Shown: piece by piece, positions 35,737 to 43,935 of the stretch | Numbering within the stretch: the first letter of the stretch is position 1 | Layout of the letters: every line of letters begins with the position of its first letter | Assembly: GCA_963773315.1 (NCBI GenBank) | Contig: CAVZAF010000002.1 | Coordinates: forward strand, 620,001-684,000 | Source: DATKAS01 sp963773315 | GTDB lineage: Bacteria; Actinomycetota; Acidimicrobiia; Acidimicrobiales; DATKAS01 | Reading direction: 5' to 3' | DNA length: 64,000 nucleotides | Translations under genes and position numbers: made by a program | Notes under the pieces: model-generated | What the model saw: the letters and a program-made list of their open reading frames with translations, nothing else | Told to the model about the DNA's origin: nothing | Databases searched by the model: none

Positions 35737-36708
35737 TCAGGGCACGAGCACGATCTTCCCCGCGGCCTGACGGTCGAGCAGCTCGGAGAGCACTGCCCGC
35801 GCGTCGGTGAGGGGCCGCTCGGTCGGCTTCACCGGGTGCAGCTCGCCACGCGCGATCGCGTCGACGATGTCGCCGATCATCGCCCGGTTCTCGTCCATGT
35901 GGCGGGGCACCCATCCGCCCCACTCGACGCCGATCACCGTGCGGTTGTTGAGCAGGACGAGGTTCAGCGGCACCTTCGCGATGCCGCCCGGGAACCCGAT
36001 GACCAGGAATCGCCCGTCGAACCGGAGGGCCCGCAGCGCCGGCTCGGACACATCGCCGCCGGCGACGTCATACACGAGGTCGACGCCGGCGCCGTCGGTG
36101 AGCTCGCGCGCTCGGGTCTTCACGTCCTCGGTGAGCGGATCGATCGTCGACTCGGCGCCCATCGCCGTGGCGAGCGCTCGCTTCTCGTCCGACGACGCGA
36201 CCGCGATCACGCGGGCGCCGAGAGCGCGCGCGACGTCGATCGCAGCCAACCCGACGCCTCCGCCGGCACCGGTCACCAACACGATTTCGCCGGGCCGCAC
36301 CACCGTGCGCTTCTTGAACGCGAACCACGCTGTGCCGTACACCTGCATGAACGAGGCGCCCACCGCGAGGTCGATCTCGGCGGGCAGCCGGAGCAGCTGC
36401 TGCGGGAACGCGAGGATGTGATCTGCGAACGCACCCTTGCCGACGGTCGCCATCACGCGGTCGCCGACATGCCAACCCTCGACCCCTTCACCGACCGCGT
36501 CGATCAGCCCGGCCGCCTCACCGCCCGGCACGTACGGCGGTTGCGCGGCGAATTGGTACTTGCCCGCGGCCTGCAGCGCGTCGACGAACGACGCGCCAGC
36601 CGCTTTGACCGCGAGTCGCACCTGACCGGGCGCGGGGTCGGGGGTTGCCACCTCTTCGAGCACGAAGTTGTCGTCCGTGCCGTACGCAGTGCAGACGATC
36701 GAGCGCAT
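35737..36708 (-). CDS. NADPH:quinone oxidoreductase-like protein (MDR family)
   Basis: The 323-aa zinc-free MDR protein shows PYVPGGEAAGLIDAVGEGVEG, GASFMQVYGTAWFAF, the cofactor motif VTGAGGGVGLAAIDVA (about residues 146-161), and IDPLTEDVKTRARELTDGAGVD. There are no zinc-binding cysteines, as expected for QOR/crotonyl-CoA reductase-like members. ATG 36708 is preferred over an upstream in-frame ATG because the conserved N-terminus starts MRSIVC. It is divergent from the P450 at 36767. Confidence 0.88.
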   Translation of the reverse strand: MRSIVCTAYGTDDNFVLEEVATPDPAPGQVRLAVKAAGASFVDALQAAGKYQFAAQPPYVPGGEAAGLIDAVGEGVEGWHVGDRVMATVGKGAFADHILAFPQQLLRLPAEIDLAVGASFMQVYGTAWFAFKKRTVVRPGEIVLVTGAGGGVGLAAIDVARALGARVIAVASSDEKRALATAMGAESTIDPLTEDVKTRARELTDGAGVDLVYDVAGGDVSEPALRALRFDGRFLVIGFPGGIAKVPLNLVLLNNRTVIGVEWGGWVPRHMDENRAMIGDIVDAIARGELHPVKPTERPLTDARAVLSELLDRQAAGKIVLVP

Positions 36709-36766
36709 CCGCCCACCGTACGCGCCTCGGGTCAGGCCGACCGACGCCTCCGTGTACAACTGTCGC

Positions 36767-37955
36767 ATGCCAGTGACGACGCAACCCGATCTGCTCGACG
36801 AGGGCTTCTACGCAGACCTCGATGCCATGCACGAGACCCTCACGCACCTGCGCGCGAACGACCCGGTGTATCGCGATCCCAAGACAGGCATGGTCGGCGT
36901 CACCCGGCACGTGGATGTGCTCGACGTCGAGCGTCGCGGGTGTGTTCGTGAGCAGCCAGGGCTACCGCTCGATGTGGTCGCCGCAGGAAGACAACATGAT
37001 CGCCCAGGACGACCCCGGCCATGCCGAGCAGCGAGCGCTCGTGGCGCGGCGGCTCACTCCGAGGGGGGCCACCCGCGAGGAGCCGCTCCTCAGGGCGCTG
37101 GTCGACGAGGCGCTCGATGCGGTCGCCGATCGCGGTGAGATGGAGGTCGTCGACGACCTCGCCGCGCAGTACCCGAGCAAGCTCACGTGTGAGCTGTTGG
37201 GCTTCCCGCGGAGCGGTGGCGCGACCTGAAGTCGTGGTCCGAGCGGATGATGCGGATCGACTCGATCTCACGCGACTCGAGCGGGCAGGTGCTGATGAAC
37301 CTGATGGGCGCCATCGGCGAGTTCCAGTCGTTCCTCGACGAGGCCGTGCCTCGGACGCGGTCCGAGCCGGACGGCTCGTTCATCTCGGTCTGGGCCAACG
37401 CCACGGTGAAGGGCTCCCCGATGGCCGACCACACGATCATGAACGAGACGGGCCTGTTCATCTCGGGAGGCGCCGGAGACGTCGCGCACCGCGATCGCGC
37501 GTGGCCTTCGCATCTTCTGCGACCACCCGGACCAGTGGGATCGCCTCGCGGCTGAGCCGTCTCTGGTGCCCAGCGCGGTCGAGGAGGTGCTCCGGTGGGT
37601 GTCGCCGCTCAACCAGATGTTCCGCACCGTCGTCGCCGACGATCACATCGGAGACACGGCCGTGCATCCCGGCGACCGGATCGTGCTGCTCTACCCGTCA
37701 GCGAACCGAGACGAGGCTGTGTTCGACGACCCGTTCCGCTTCGACATCACCCGGAACCCAAACCCCCACCTCGCGTTCGGGTTCGGGCCGCACGTCTGCG
37801 TCGGTCAGTCGCTCGCTCGGCTCGAGCTCGAGGTGCTCTTCGCCGAGATGGCGCGGCGCTTCACGAACCTGCGCGTGATCAGCGAACCGGTGATCGAGCG
37901 GAACATCTTCGCGGGTGCCGTGCAGCGCTTCGACCTCGCGTTCGACCGCCGGTGA
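36767..37955 (+). CDS. Cytochrome P450, broken by three frameshifts
   Basis: All parts of a normal P450 of about 400 aa are present but in changing frames. The N-terminal part is PDLLDEGFYADLDAMHETL to VDVLDVERR. It is followed by VFVSSQGYRSMWSPQEDN with the heme-propionate contact DDPGHAEQR, then KSWSERMMRIDSIS, I-helix ETGLFISGGA, ExxR in EEVLRWVSP and the heme loop FGFGPHVCVGQ near the end. Breaks are at about 36935-36938, 37206-37210 and 37483-37487. Restoring GC at GCGC sites (two units at the second) rejoins the protein. Gene decay is less likely than sequence error. It is similar in style to the intact P450 at 58431. Confidence 0.85.
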
Positions 37956-37973
37956 CGGCTTACGCTCGCGCCC

Positions 37974-38822
37974 ATGGCATTCGCGACGAACGGTGCGGTC
38001 CAGATCTTCTACGAGACCTTCGGCGACCCGGGTGATCCCACCCTGGTGCTCGTCAACGGGCTCGGCAGCCAGTCCATCAACTACCGGGTCGAGTGGTGCC
38101 AGCGGTTCGTTGCGAAGGGCTTCCAGGTCGTCCGCATGGACAATCGCGACGTCGGGCTGTCGACGCACTTCTCGGACTCGCCCGCCAACGAGGCGGCGTA
38201 CACGTTGTCCGACATGGCCGCCGACGTGATCGCAGTGCTCGATGCGCTCGGTGTCGACCGCGCACATGTCATGGGCCTGTCGATGGGCGGGATGATCGTG
38301 CAGACGCTCGCCATCGAGCATGCGCCGCGTCTGCGCTCGGTCACGTCGGTGATGTCGACGACCGGCGAACCCGACGTCGGGCAGTCCACGCCCGAGGCGC
38401 AGGCTCGCCTGTTCGGACCACCGGCGACCGACCGCCCGTCGGCGATCGCGAACCACCTCCAGGGGCTGCGCATCTGGGGGAGCCCGGGCAAGGTCGACGA
38501 GGAGGCGCAGGCCCGCTACGCGGGCGAGGCGTTCGATCGTGCCTTCGACCCGCCCGGCGTCGCCCGTCAGATCATGGGTGTGATGGCGAGCGGCTCACGA
38601 GCCGACGGGCTGCGCGAAGTCACGGTGCCGACGCTCGTCATGCACGGAAGCGCCGACACCCTCCTCGATCCGAGCGGCGGCCGGCGCACGGCCGAGCTCA
38701 TCCCCGGCGCGCGCTTCGTGCTCCTCGAGGGGATGGGGCACGACTACCCCGAGGCGTACTGGGACGAGTGGGTCGACCTCGTCACGACCCACGCGAAGGA
38801 GGCGGACAGCGTCAGGCGCTGA
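37974..38822 (+). CDS. Alpha/beta hydrolase
   Basis: A 282-aa hydrolase of the epoxide-hydrolase/haloperoxidase-like branch. Oxyanion region LVNGLGSQSINYRVEW, strand VVRMDNRDVGLST, nucleophile elbow GLSMGG (about residues 100-105), acid in HGSADTLLDP and the catalytic His in GMGHDYP (about 260). The 18-bp gap from the P450 suggests one transcript. It is convergent with the VOC gene with an 11-bp overlap. Confidence 0.88.
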   Translation: MAFATNGAVQIFYETFGDPGDPTLVLVNGLGSQSINYRVEWCQRFVAKGFQVVRMDNRDVGLSTHFSDSPANEAAYTLSDMAADVIAVLDALGVDRAHVMGLSMGGMIVQTLAIEHAPRLRSVTSVMSTTGEPDVGQSTPEAQARLFGPPATDRPSAIANHLQGLRIWGSPGKVDEEAQARYAGEAFDRAFDPPGVARQIMGVMASGSRADGLREVTVPTLVMHGSADTLLDPSGGRRTAELIPGARFVLLEGMGHDYPEAYWDEWVDLVTTHAKEADSVRR

Positions 38823-39391
38823 CGGGCGCGCCTGCGGCGGTGGCCGCAGTGTGCTTCACGTCGTCGTCTCTGAACTCGCGAGTCCACGAGGCGAACTCGA
38901 GCAGCGTGCCGTTCGGGTCCGCGAAGTACATCGAGCGGACGAACACGTCGCCGTCGTCGGTGGCCGGGTCGTAGTCCGCCTTGTGACCGCCGTCGAGCGA
39001 GTCGGAGTGGTTGATGATCTCGGTGACCTGCGACGCCCTTGCTCGTTCAGCTTCGCGCGGTACTCGTCGATCTTCTCGGGCGGGCACGTCGAACGCGAGG
39101 TGGTTCATCGTGCCGATCGCGGTCATGCCCCGCTGGTCCTGCAGCGACTCGCCGCGCACACCCTCGGGTGCCTCGGGGAACCAGAAGAACGCGATGCCGT
39201 CGACGCCGTTGCCCATGTCGAGGAAGAAGTGCTGGCCGCGACCGCCGGGCAGCTCGAGCGTCTTGACCAGCTTCATGCCGAGCACGTCTTCGTACCACGC
39301 GACGGTCTCGGCCATGTCGCGGCAGACGAGCGCGAGGTGGTTGAAGCCCCGGAGCTCGAACTCGGTGTTGGTGTTTCGTGATCGATGCCAT
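38812..39391 (-). CDS. VOC-family (glyoxalase-like) protein, frameshifted
   Basis: Two VOC units are visible: ELRGFNHLALVCRDMAETVAWYEDVLGMKLVKTLELP, with GRGQHFFLDMGNGVDGIAFFWFPEAP, and a C-terminal unit ending SMYFADPNGTLLEFASW. Between them the frame slips at about 39075-39085 and again at 39029-39037; the other frame supplies PEKIDEYRAKLNEQG. A further slip next to the ATG at 39391 separates the start from the body. In each case adding GC dinucleotides at a GCGC restores one protein of about 195 aa. Divergent from the CMD gene. The substrate is unknown. Confidence 0.78.
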
Positions 39392-39436
39392 CGATCCCCC
39401 AGATCCTCGGTGTCCCGCAATTGTTACATTCCCAGC

Positions 39437-40095
39437 GTGCCCCGACTCCGCGAGATCCCCAGTGCCGAGGCCGAGCGCCCCGATCGTCCTCTCGATGTAC
39501 GACCGCCTCTTCGGCGACCGCGACCCGGTCGCGGAGCCCGGCACCGCGACCGGCACGCCCGGCGACTGGTGGACGGTCTTCGCCAACTCCCCCGACGTGC
39601 TCGAACACGCCTGCCGGGGCTTCGGCCTGTACGCCAGCCCGAACCGCAAGGTCTCGGCCGCCCTGCGCGAGCTCGGTCAGACCCGGGCCGGCTGGCTCGT
39701 CGGCAGCCAGTTCGTCTTCTCGCAGCACTGCAAGTCGTGCCGCGCGCTCGGCTACTCGGAGGAGAAGATCGAGGCGCTCAAGGCGTGGGGCGTGTCCGAC
39801 CTGTTCTCGCCGCTCGAGCGGGCGCTGCTCGCGTACACCGACGCGCTCGTGCTCGGGTTCGGGCGCGTCGACGACGCGGTCTTCGACGCGATGCAGCGAG
39901 CACCTCGACGACGAGGCGATCCTCGAGTTCACCTACATCACGATGATGTACACGATGCACGCGGTGATCTCGCGGGCGCTGCATCTCGAGTACGACGACC
40001 GTGACGATCCGATCGTCGAGATCGCCGCACCGGCGGACTACAAGGCCGAGAACCTCGGCCGCCAGATCGGCATCGCCGTCGACAAGGACGACTGA
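39437..40095 (+). CDS. Carboxymuconolactone decarboxylase/AhpD-like protein, frameshifted
   Basis: The AhpD/CMD-like helical protein has the redox CxxC motif SQHCKSCRALGYSEEKIEALKAW (about residues 95-100 of the repaired protein). PRLREIPSAEAER forms the N-terminus and HLDDEAILEFTYITMMYTMHAVISRAL the C-terminus. Breaks occur at about 39475-39478 and 39895-39898; both repair as GCGC. The GTG at 39437 is the best start. Such proteins are peroxidase-like or of unknown function, and often sit next to peroxide-response genes. Confidence 0.82.
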
Positions 40096-40099
40096 GCGA

Positions 40100-40609
40100 T
40101 CACTCGCCAGCGGCGTGCTGTGCGCGGCGCTGGGCCGTGGCGATCACGACTCCCGCGGTGGCCGCGCCGACCGCGAGCTCCGCGACCGCCCAACCGAAGC
40201 CTGCGCGTCGACGCGTGAGCGTGCCGTCGAGCGCGAGCCGGCCGGGTCCTGCCGCCGCGAGCGCGAATGCGATGGCGATCAAGGTCGCGTTGTACTCGTA
40301 GCCGCCCTTCGTGATCCACGGCCCGTTCTTGCCGTGGACCTTCGCGATGGCAACCGTCATCGTCCCGGTGAGCGCCGCGCTTGCAGCCGGTGTGAACACG
40401 CCGAGCACGCTCGCTGCGCCCGCACCCGCTTCGGCCACGCCCGCGAGAAGCGCGTGCTGGCGACCGGGCCGGAGGCCGAGGTGCTCGAACGCGCGCCCGG
40501 TGCCCTCGACGTCGCGCAGCTTGTGCATGCCGTGCCCGACCATCAACGCCCCCGCCGCCACCCTCAGCGCGGTGAGACCCCATTCGCCGCCCCTGCCCCG
40601 TTGTCGCAC
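40100..40609 (-). CDS. DoxX-family membrane protein
   Basis: The 169-aa protein has four hydrophobic segments: TALRVAAGALMVGHGMHKL, ALLAGVAEAGAGAASVLGVF, LIAIAFALAAAG and VAELAVGAATAGVVIA. The short loop motif GLRPGRQHA and MTVAIAKVHGKNGPW are typical of the DoxX/SURF4 type. It works in the cytoplasmic membrane, in some species in redox stress complexes with a superoxide dismutase and a thiol protein. The GTG at 40609 is the preferred start. Convergent with the CMD gene. Confidence 0.83.
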   Translation of the reverse strand: MRQRGRGGEWGLTALRVAAGALMVGHGMHKLRDVEGTGRAFEHLGLRPGRQHALLAGVAEAGAGAASVLGVFTPAASAALTGTMTVAIAKVHGKNGPWITKGGYEYNATLIAIAFALAAAGPGRLALDGTLTRRRAGFGWAVAELAVGAATAGVVIATAQRRAQHAAGE

Positions 40610-40659
40610 GATGCCTACGCTACGGCGGTCCGCGGGGGAGAGAGAGATGGAGGTTCGCC

Positions 40660-41091
40660 ATGGCTGATGGCGAGAGCACGGTCGTGCAGCAGATGGTGTC
40701 GGCGGCGTTGACACGGAGGCTGATCGAAGCGGGAGCCAAAAAGGGCGCCGAGCTCGGCAAGGCGTTCACGATCGCGATCGTCGACGGGTCTGGCGTGCTC
40801 AAGGCGTTGGAGCGGATGGACGGCGCGCCCCTCATCAGCGTGCAGATCGCGCAAGACAAGGCGTACACCGCGGTCGGCTTCGGCATCTCGACCGCTGCGT
40901 GGCACGACTTCATCAAGGACGACCCGCCGCTCGCCGCGGGTGCGACTGCTGGCATCGACCGTCTCGTGATCTTCGGAGGCGGATTTCCCATCACGGTGGA
41001 CGGCAACCTCGTCGGCGGCATCGGGGTGAGTGGCGGCCACTACTCCGAGGACTCCGAGGTCGCCGAAGCCGCGCTCCGCGTGCTGAGCTGA
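40660..41091 (+). CDS. GlcG/HbpS-like heme-binding-family protein
   Basis: The 143-aa product matches the GlcG/HbpS (DUF336) fold: VSAALTRRLIEAGAKKGAELGKAFTIAIVDGSGVLKALERMDGA, then QDKAYTAVGFG, then GGGFPITVDGNLVGGIGVSGGHYSEDSEVAEAALR. Some members bind heme or cobalamin; others are of unknown role next to oxidoreductases. The following flavoprotein starts 6 bp after its stop, so the two are almost certainly co-transcribed, a pairing often seen in degradation operons. Confidence 0.87.
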   Translation: MADGESTVVQQMVSAALTRRLIEAGAKKGAELGKAFTIAIVDGSGVLKALERMDGAPLISVQIAQDKAYTAVGFGISTAAWHDFIKDDPPLAAGATAGIDRLVIFGGGFPITVDGNLVGGIGVSGGHYSEDSEVAEAALRVLS

Positions 41092-41096
41092 CCGAC

Positions 41097-42252
41097 GTGA
41101 CCGATTCGGCGGACGGCGCTGCGGGCCTCCTCGAACGCGTCCGTGCGGTCGTGCCCCTGATCGCGGAGCGCGCCGCCGAAGCGGAGGCGCAGCGCAAGCC
41201 CGCGGACGACGTGATCGACGCGCTCAAGCGCACGGGCGTGTTCCGGTCGTTCGTGCCCAAGCAGTTCGGCGGCTACGAGATCGACCTCGAGCTGTTCGTC
41301 GACATCGGTGTCGTGGTCAGCGAGGCGTGCCCGTCGACCGGCTGGATCACGACCTTCTACATGGAGCACAACTGGCTCCTCGGCCTCTTCGACGAGGAGC
41401 TGCGGCGCGAGATCTACACCGCGCAGCCGTTCATCCTGGCGCCGGGGACGGTGAACCCGTCAGGAGAAGCGAAACCTCGCGACGGAGGCTTCGAGCTGTC
41501 GGGGCAGTGGCAGTACGGCACGGGCGTCGTCCACGCTGATTGGGTGATCTTGTCGGGGATGGTGCCCGGCGAGGAGGCGCCGATGTCGCGGATGTTCCTC
41601 GTCCCCATCGGCGAGGTCGAGGTGAAGGACACGTGGCACGTCGACGGCATGGCGGCCACCGGCAGCCGCGACATCGTCGCGAGGTCGGTGTTCGTCCCCG
41701 ACAGCGCGTGTCGCACACCCCACCTCCGACCTGGCTGCCGCGCGCGACGAGCCGTACCTGCGCCGCTTCCCGATGCTGCCGTTCCTGGCGCTCACGGCGG
41801 CCATCCCGTCGCTCGGGTGCGCCCGTCGTTCGGTCGAGCTCTTCAGGCAGCGCATGGTCGAGCGGATCTTGTTCGGAACGACGAAGCGTCAAGCCGAGAC
41901 GGCGCCCGCGCAGATCCGCCTGGCGAACCTCGTCGTGCGGACGGCGATCGCCGAGGACACCATGCACGCCGCTGCTCGCGACATGGCCGCGCACGCGAGG
42001 GGGGAGACGCAGCTGAGCCTGCTCGATCACCTCCAGCTGCGGGTCACGATCGCCCACGTCGTCCGGATGTGCCGCGACATCGTCCGCGACGTGATGGAAG
42101 CGAGCGGCGCCGGCGCCCACTTCCTCGACAACGAGCTGCAGCGCATCCACCGCGACATGCACATGATCAGCGCGCACACGGTCTTCGACGTCGACGCCGC
42201 CGCGCTGCACTTCGGGCGGGAGCTCTTGCGTGATGAGCAGCATCGACACTGA
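41097..42252 (+). CDS. Acyl-CoA dehydrogenase-like flavin monooxygenase (HsaA-type), one frameshift
   Basis: The N-terminal two thirds show ERAAEAEAQRKPADDVIDALKRTGVFRSFVPKQFGGYE, ACPSTGWITTFYMEHNWLLGLF and the beta-domain GGFELSGQWQYGTGVVHADWVILSG. The C-terminal helical domain continues in another frame from about 41704-41709 (FPMLPFLALTAAIPSLGCARRSVELF to HFGRELLRDEQ). Adding back two GC units repairs a protein of about 385 aa. It belongs to the group D flavin-dependent hydroxylases (HsaA/HpaB-like), which need a separate flavin reductase. The small NTF2-like gene overlaps its 3' end by about 20 bp. Confidence 0.83.
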
Positions 42253-42463
42253 GCACCGCCGGCTCTGCCACGCGCTCTTCGACGCGATCGAGGCCGGCGA
42301 CATCGACGCGGTCGAGCGGTGTTACACACCCGACATGACGCTGTGGTTCAACGCAACCGGCGAGGTGATGAGCCGCGAGGACAACCTCGTCGCAGAGGTC
42401 CGCGACGGCAAGATCTCGAAGCTGTTCGAGTACCTCGATTCCGGCAAGTTCGGTCGCCGGTGA
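42233..42463 (+). CDS. SnoaL/NTF2-like protein with internal deletion
   Basis: The 76-aa product has both ends of a normal NTF2-like protein joined directly. The N-terminal helix is LCHALFDAIEAGDIDAVERCYTPDMTLWFNATGEVMSRED and the last strand is LVAEVRDGKISKLFEYLDSGKF. About 50 residues of the central sheet that the family has between these are absent. The junction is in frame at about 42385-42392. As written it could not form the usual cone-shaped fold. It overlaps the flavoprotein 3' end. Whether the loss is biological or an assembly collapse cannot be told here. Confidence 0.62.
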   Translation: MSSIDTEHRRLCHALFDAIEAGDIDAVERCYTPDMTLWFNATGEVMSREDNLVAEVRDGKISKLFEYLDSGKFGRR

Positions 42464-42540
42464 TGGACCAGTACGAGACGAGAAGTTCCTCGGTCCGTCG
42501 AGCTGAGTGAATCGGCCGTCAACCTGAGAGGGAGAGAGCC

Positions 42541-42948
42541 ATGGAGAAGAAGCCCAAGTCGCCGTCCACCAAAGGTCCGAGCGAGTGGTTCACCGGCGAC
42601 GTCTGGATCGACGCGATCGCGCGCGGCGATGAGCCTTCGCGCGTCCGCGTGAACGCAGTGCACTTCACACCGGGAGCGCGGACCGCGTGGCACGCACACG
42701 TGCTCGGTCAGACGCTGTACGTCACCGAGGGCGAGGGGCGGATCCAGTCCGCCGGCGGCGAGATCTCCAGGCTCATCTCCGGTGACATCGTGCACACGCC
42801 AGCCGAGGAGTGGCATTGGCACGGCGCCGCGCCCGATCACTTCATGGCGCACCTCTCGATCACCGAAGGGACAGGTGCGAGCGGCAAGCCCGAGACCGAC
42901 TGGGGCGCCCACGTCACCGACGAGGAGTACGGCGGCGAAGTGCACTGA
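42541..42948 (+). CDS. Cupin-domain protein
   Basis: A 135-aa single-domain cupin with the two motifs RTAWHAHVLGQTLYVTEGEG (two His plus Tyr in place of the usual Glu position) and GDIVHTPAEEWHWHGAAPDHFM (His-rich second motif). It is similar to quercetin-dioxygenase-like or carboxymuconolactone-associated cupins. GAGAGGGAGAGAGCC upstream of the ATG provides a strong ribosome-binding site. It closes the gene group that precedes the second dormancy cassette. The reaction is unknown. Confidence 0.87.
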   Translation: MEKKPKSPSTKGPSEWFTGDVWIDAIARGDEPSRVRVNAVHFTPGARTAWHAHVLGQTLYVTEGEGRIQSAGGEISRLISGDIVHTPAEEWHWHGAAPDHFMAHLSITEGTGASGKPETDWGAHVTDEEYGGEVH

Positions 42949-42979
42949 CCGGCGAACCCCAATGTCGGGACCGGGGCCT

Positions 42980-42993
42980 GGGACCAACGCCCC
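42980..42993. promoter_or_regulatory. Dormancy (DosR)-type box 8
   Basis: GGGACCAACGCCCC fits GGGNC-N4-GNCCC exactly and continues CTAC like box 1. It ends 35 bp before the ATG at 43029, the same distance as box 1 to its gene. A weaker half-like copy overlaps its left end at 42967. Confidence 0.65.
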
Positions 42994-43028
42994 TACTGAA
43001 GCGACCGCTCGGCTACGACGATCGTCGC

Positions 43029-43178
43029 ATGTCCAGGAAGATCGGAACCAAGACGCTGCGAGAGCGCTGCGAGGAGATCGTGCGCCTCATCGACGAGGCG
43101 CTCGAGCTCGAGCCCGCCCCTTCCTCTGCCGTGCTTCCCGTGTGGGTCGATGGTCGCCACCAGGCCCGGGGGCGGTGA
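43029..43178 (+). CDS. Small hypothetical protein inside cassette copy B
   Basis: This 49-aa product has a basic start MSRKIGTKTLRERC, an acidic helix EEIVRLIDEALELE and a short tail. I recognise no family. Copy A has no separate equivalent; there the main gene itself starts 35 bp after the box with a similar basic start. It overlaps a possible GTG start of the next gene by TGA/GTGA. It may be the split-off N-terminus of an ancestral longer protein or a leader gene. Confidence 0.45.
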   Translation: MSRKIGTKTLRERCEEIVRLIDEALELEPAPSSAVLPVWVDGRHQARGR

Positions 43179-43183
43179 CTGTC

Positions 43184-43585
43184 ATGTGGCGGCACCGTAC
43201 TGATCCGTATGCCGAGCGGCTCATCGAAGAATGCGAGTCGTTTCTCGCTGGCGAGTCCGTCTCGCTGTGTGAGGCGCGTCGCGAGCCGGTGCCCGTGTGG
43301 GCCTGGATGAACGTGTTGGCACATGGCACGGAGGCCGAGCTCCGGGCGGCGGCCGAGGATCGTCCACCGAACGACGAAGGGCGTCAGGCCCTCTCGTTCG
43401 TCGCGAGCGAGCTGGTCGAGCTCATCGATGCCGGCGTGGTGGAGCTCGAGGCCTTCCAACGCGACGCGCTCGTCCCCCTCGAGCTCGACGTGATCGCGTG
43501 CCCGGCCACGACCCAGTGGCGGCCAGGTCAGCTGGTGTCCGGTTTGCTCGGAGCGCTTCCCGCGAGGAGCAGGCACGCGCACTGA
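43184..43585 (+). CDS. Conserved hypothetical protein, copy B of the duplicated cassette
   Basis: The 133-aa protein is a close paralogue of the product at 3198-3665. The shared core is PVPVWAWMNVLAHGTEAELRAAA, then a helix EL-ELIDAGVVELEAFQRDALVPLELDVIACPA and WRPGQLVSGLLGALP. Copy A's repeated acidic N-terminus is shorter here (LIEECESFLAG). No signal or membrane segment. The ATG at 43184 is used; a GTG at 43175 that overlaps the preceding stop is the alternative. The following small gene is also duplicated, so the pair moved or was copied as a unit. The function is unknown. Confidence 0.74.
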   Translation: MWRHRTDPYAERLIEECESFLAGESVSLCEARREPVPVWAWMNVLAHGTEAELRAAAEDRPPNDEGRQALSFVASELVELIDAGVVELEAFQRDALVPLELDVIACPATTQWRPGQLVSGLLGALPARSRHAH

Positions 43586-43621
43586 CCACGTGGACCGCGG
43601 GAGGCCGCCGACGATCCGAAC

Positions 43622-43635
43622 AGGTCGAAAGTCCC
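43622..43635. promoter_or_regulatory. Dormancy (DosR)-type box 9
   Basis: AGGTCGAAAGTCCC has one mismatch (first base) to GGGNC-N4-GNCCC and shares the tail TGGCG with box 2. It lies 70 bp before the small gene at 43706. Confidence 0.5.
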
Positions 43636-43705
43636 TGGCGAGCGGACCTCACAGGCCGGATCCTGACTCCAATCGCTTTGGGGCTCGACAGGGAGGAAGC
43701 AGGCG

Positions 43706-43885
43706 ATGGACAAGACGAGCAAGAAGCGCGGCGCGACCCCTCGACGGTTCCGAGGTCACGCCGAGTGGCAGAGCCCACTCCCGACCGGGCGGCTCGTGTT
43801 CGATCCTGCGCTGCCGACCGCTGCGCAGCTGATCCAAGGCGGAGAGGTGCATCCCCCGGCCGACATCTCGTCGCAGGCGGCCTGA
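43706..43885 (+). CDS. Small conserved hypothetical protein, second gene of cassette copy B
   Basis: A 59-aa basic protein, the paralogue of the product at 3792-3962. The shared part is W-x-SPL-x-x-G-x-LVFDPALPTAAQLI; the lysine-rich start (MDKTSKKRG) and the tail differ. GGGAGGAAG about nine bases upstream is a strong ribosome-binding site. It lies 120 bp after its larger partner and has its own dormancy-type box. No function can be assigned. Confidence 0.66.
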   Translation: MDKTSKKRGATPRRFRGHAEWQSPLPTGRLVFDPALPTAAQLIQGGEVHPPADISSQAA

Positions 43886-43896
43886 GGCCTGCTCAG

Positions 43897-43910
43897 GGGA
43901 CGTTCGCCTC
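43897..43910. promoter_or_regulatory. Dormancy (DosR)-type box 10
   Basis: GGGACGTTCGCCTC shares its right half and the following CTCTGG with box 6. It lies 25 bp before the ATG of the PhoU/DUF47-like gene that begins the PPDK operon. Confidence 0.58.
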
Positions 43911-43935
43911 TGGCGGCGCGGCTCCCTCGAGGGCG

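Noticed and set aside
42967..42980. GGGACCGGGGCCTG next to box 8 as an extra dormancy-type site.
   Set aside because: Two mismatches in the right half and overlap with the exact site at 42980; not counted as a separate site.
43297..43935. A long N-terminal extension of the PhoU-like protein running from about 43297.
   Set aside because: It is Arg/Gly-rich out-of-frame translation over the cassette genes; the box at 43897 and the ATG at 43936 mark the real start.
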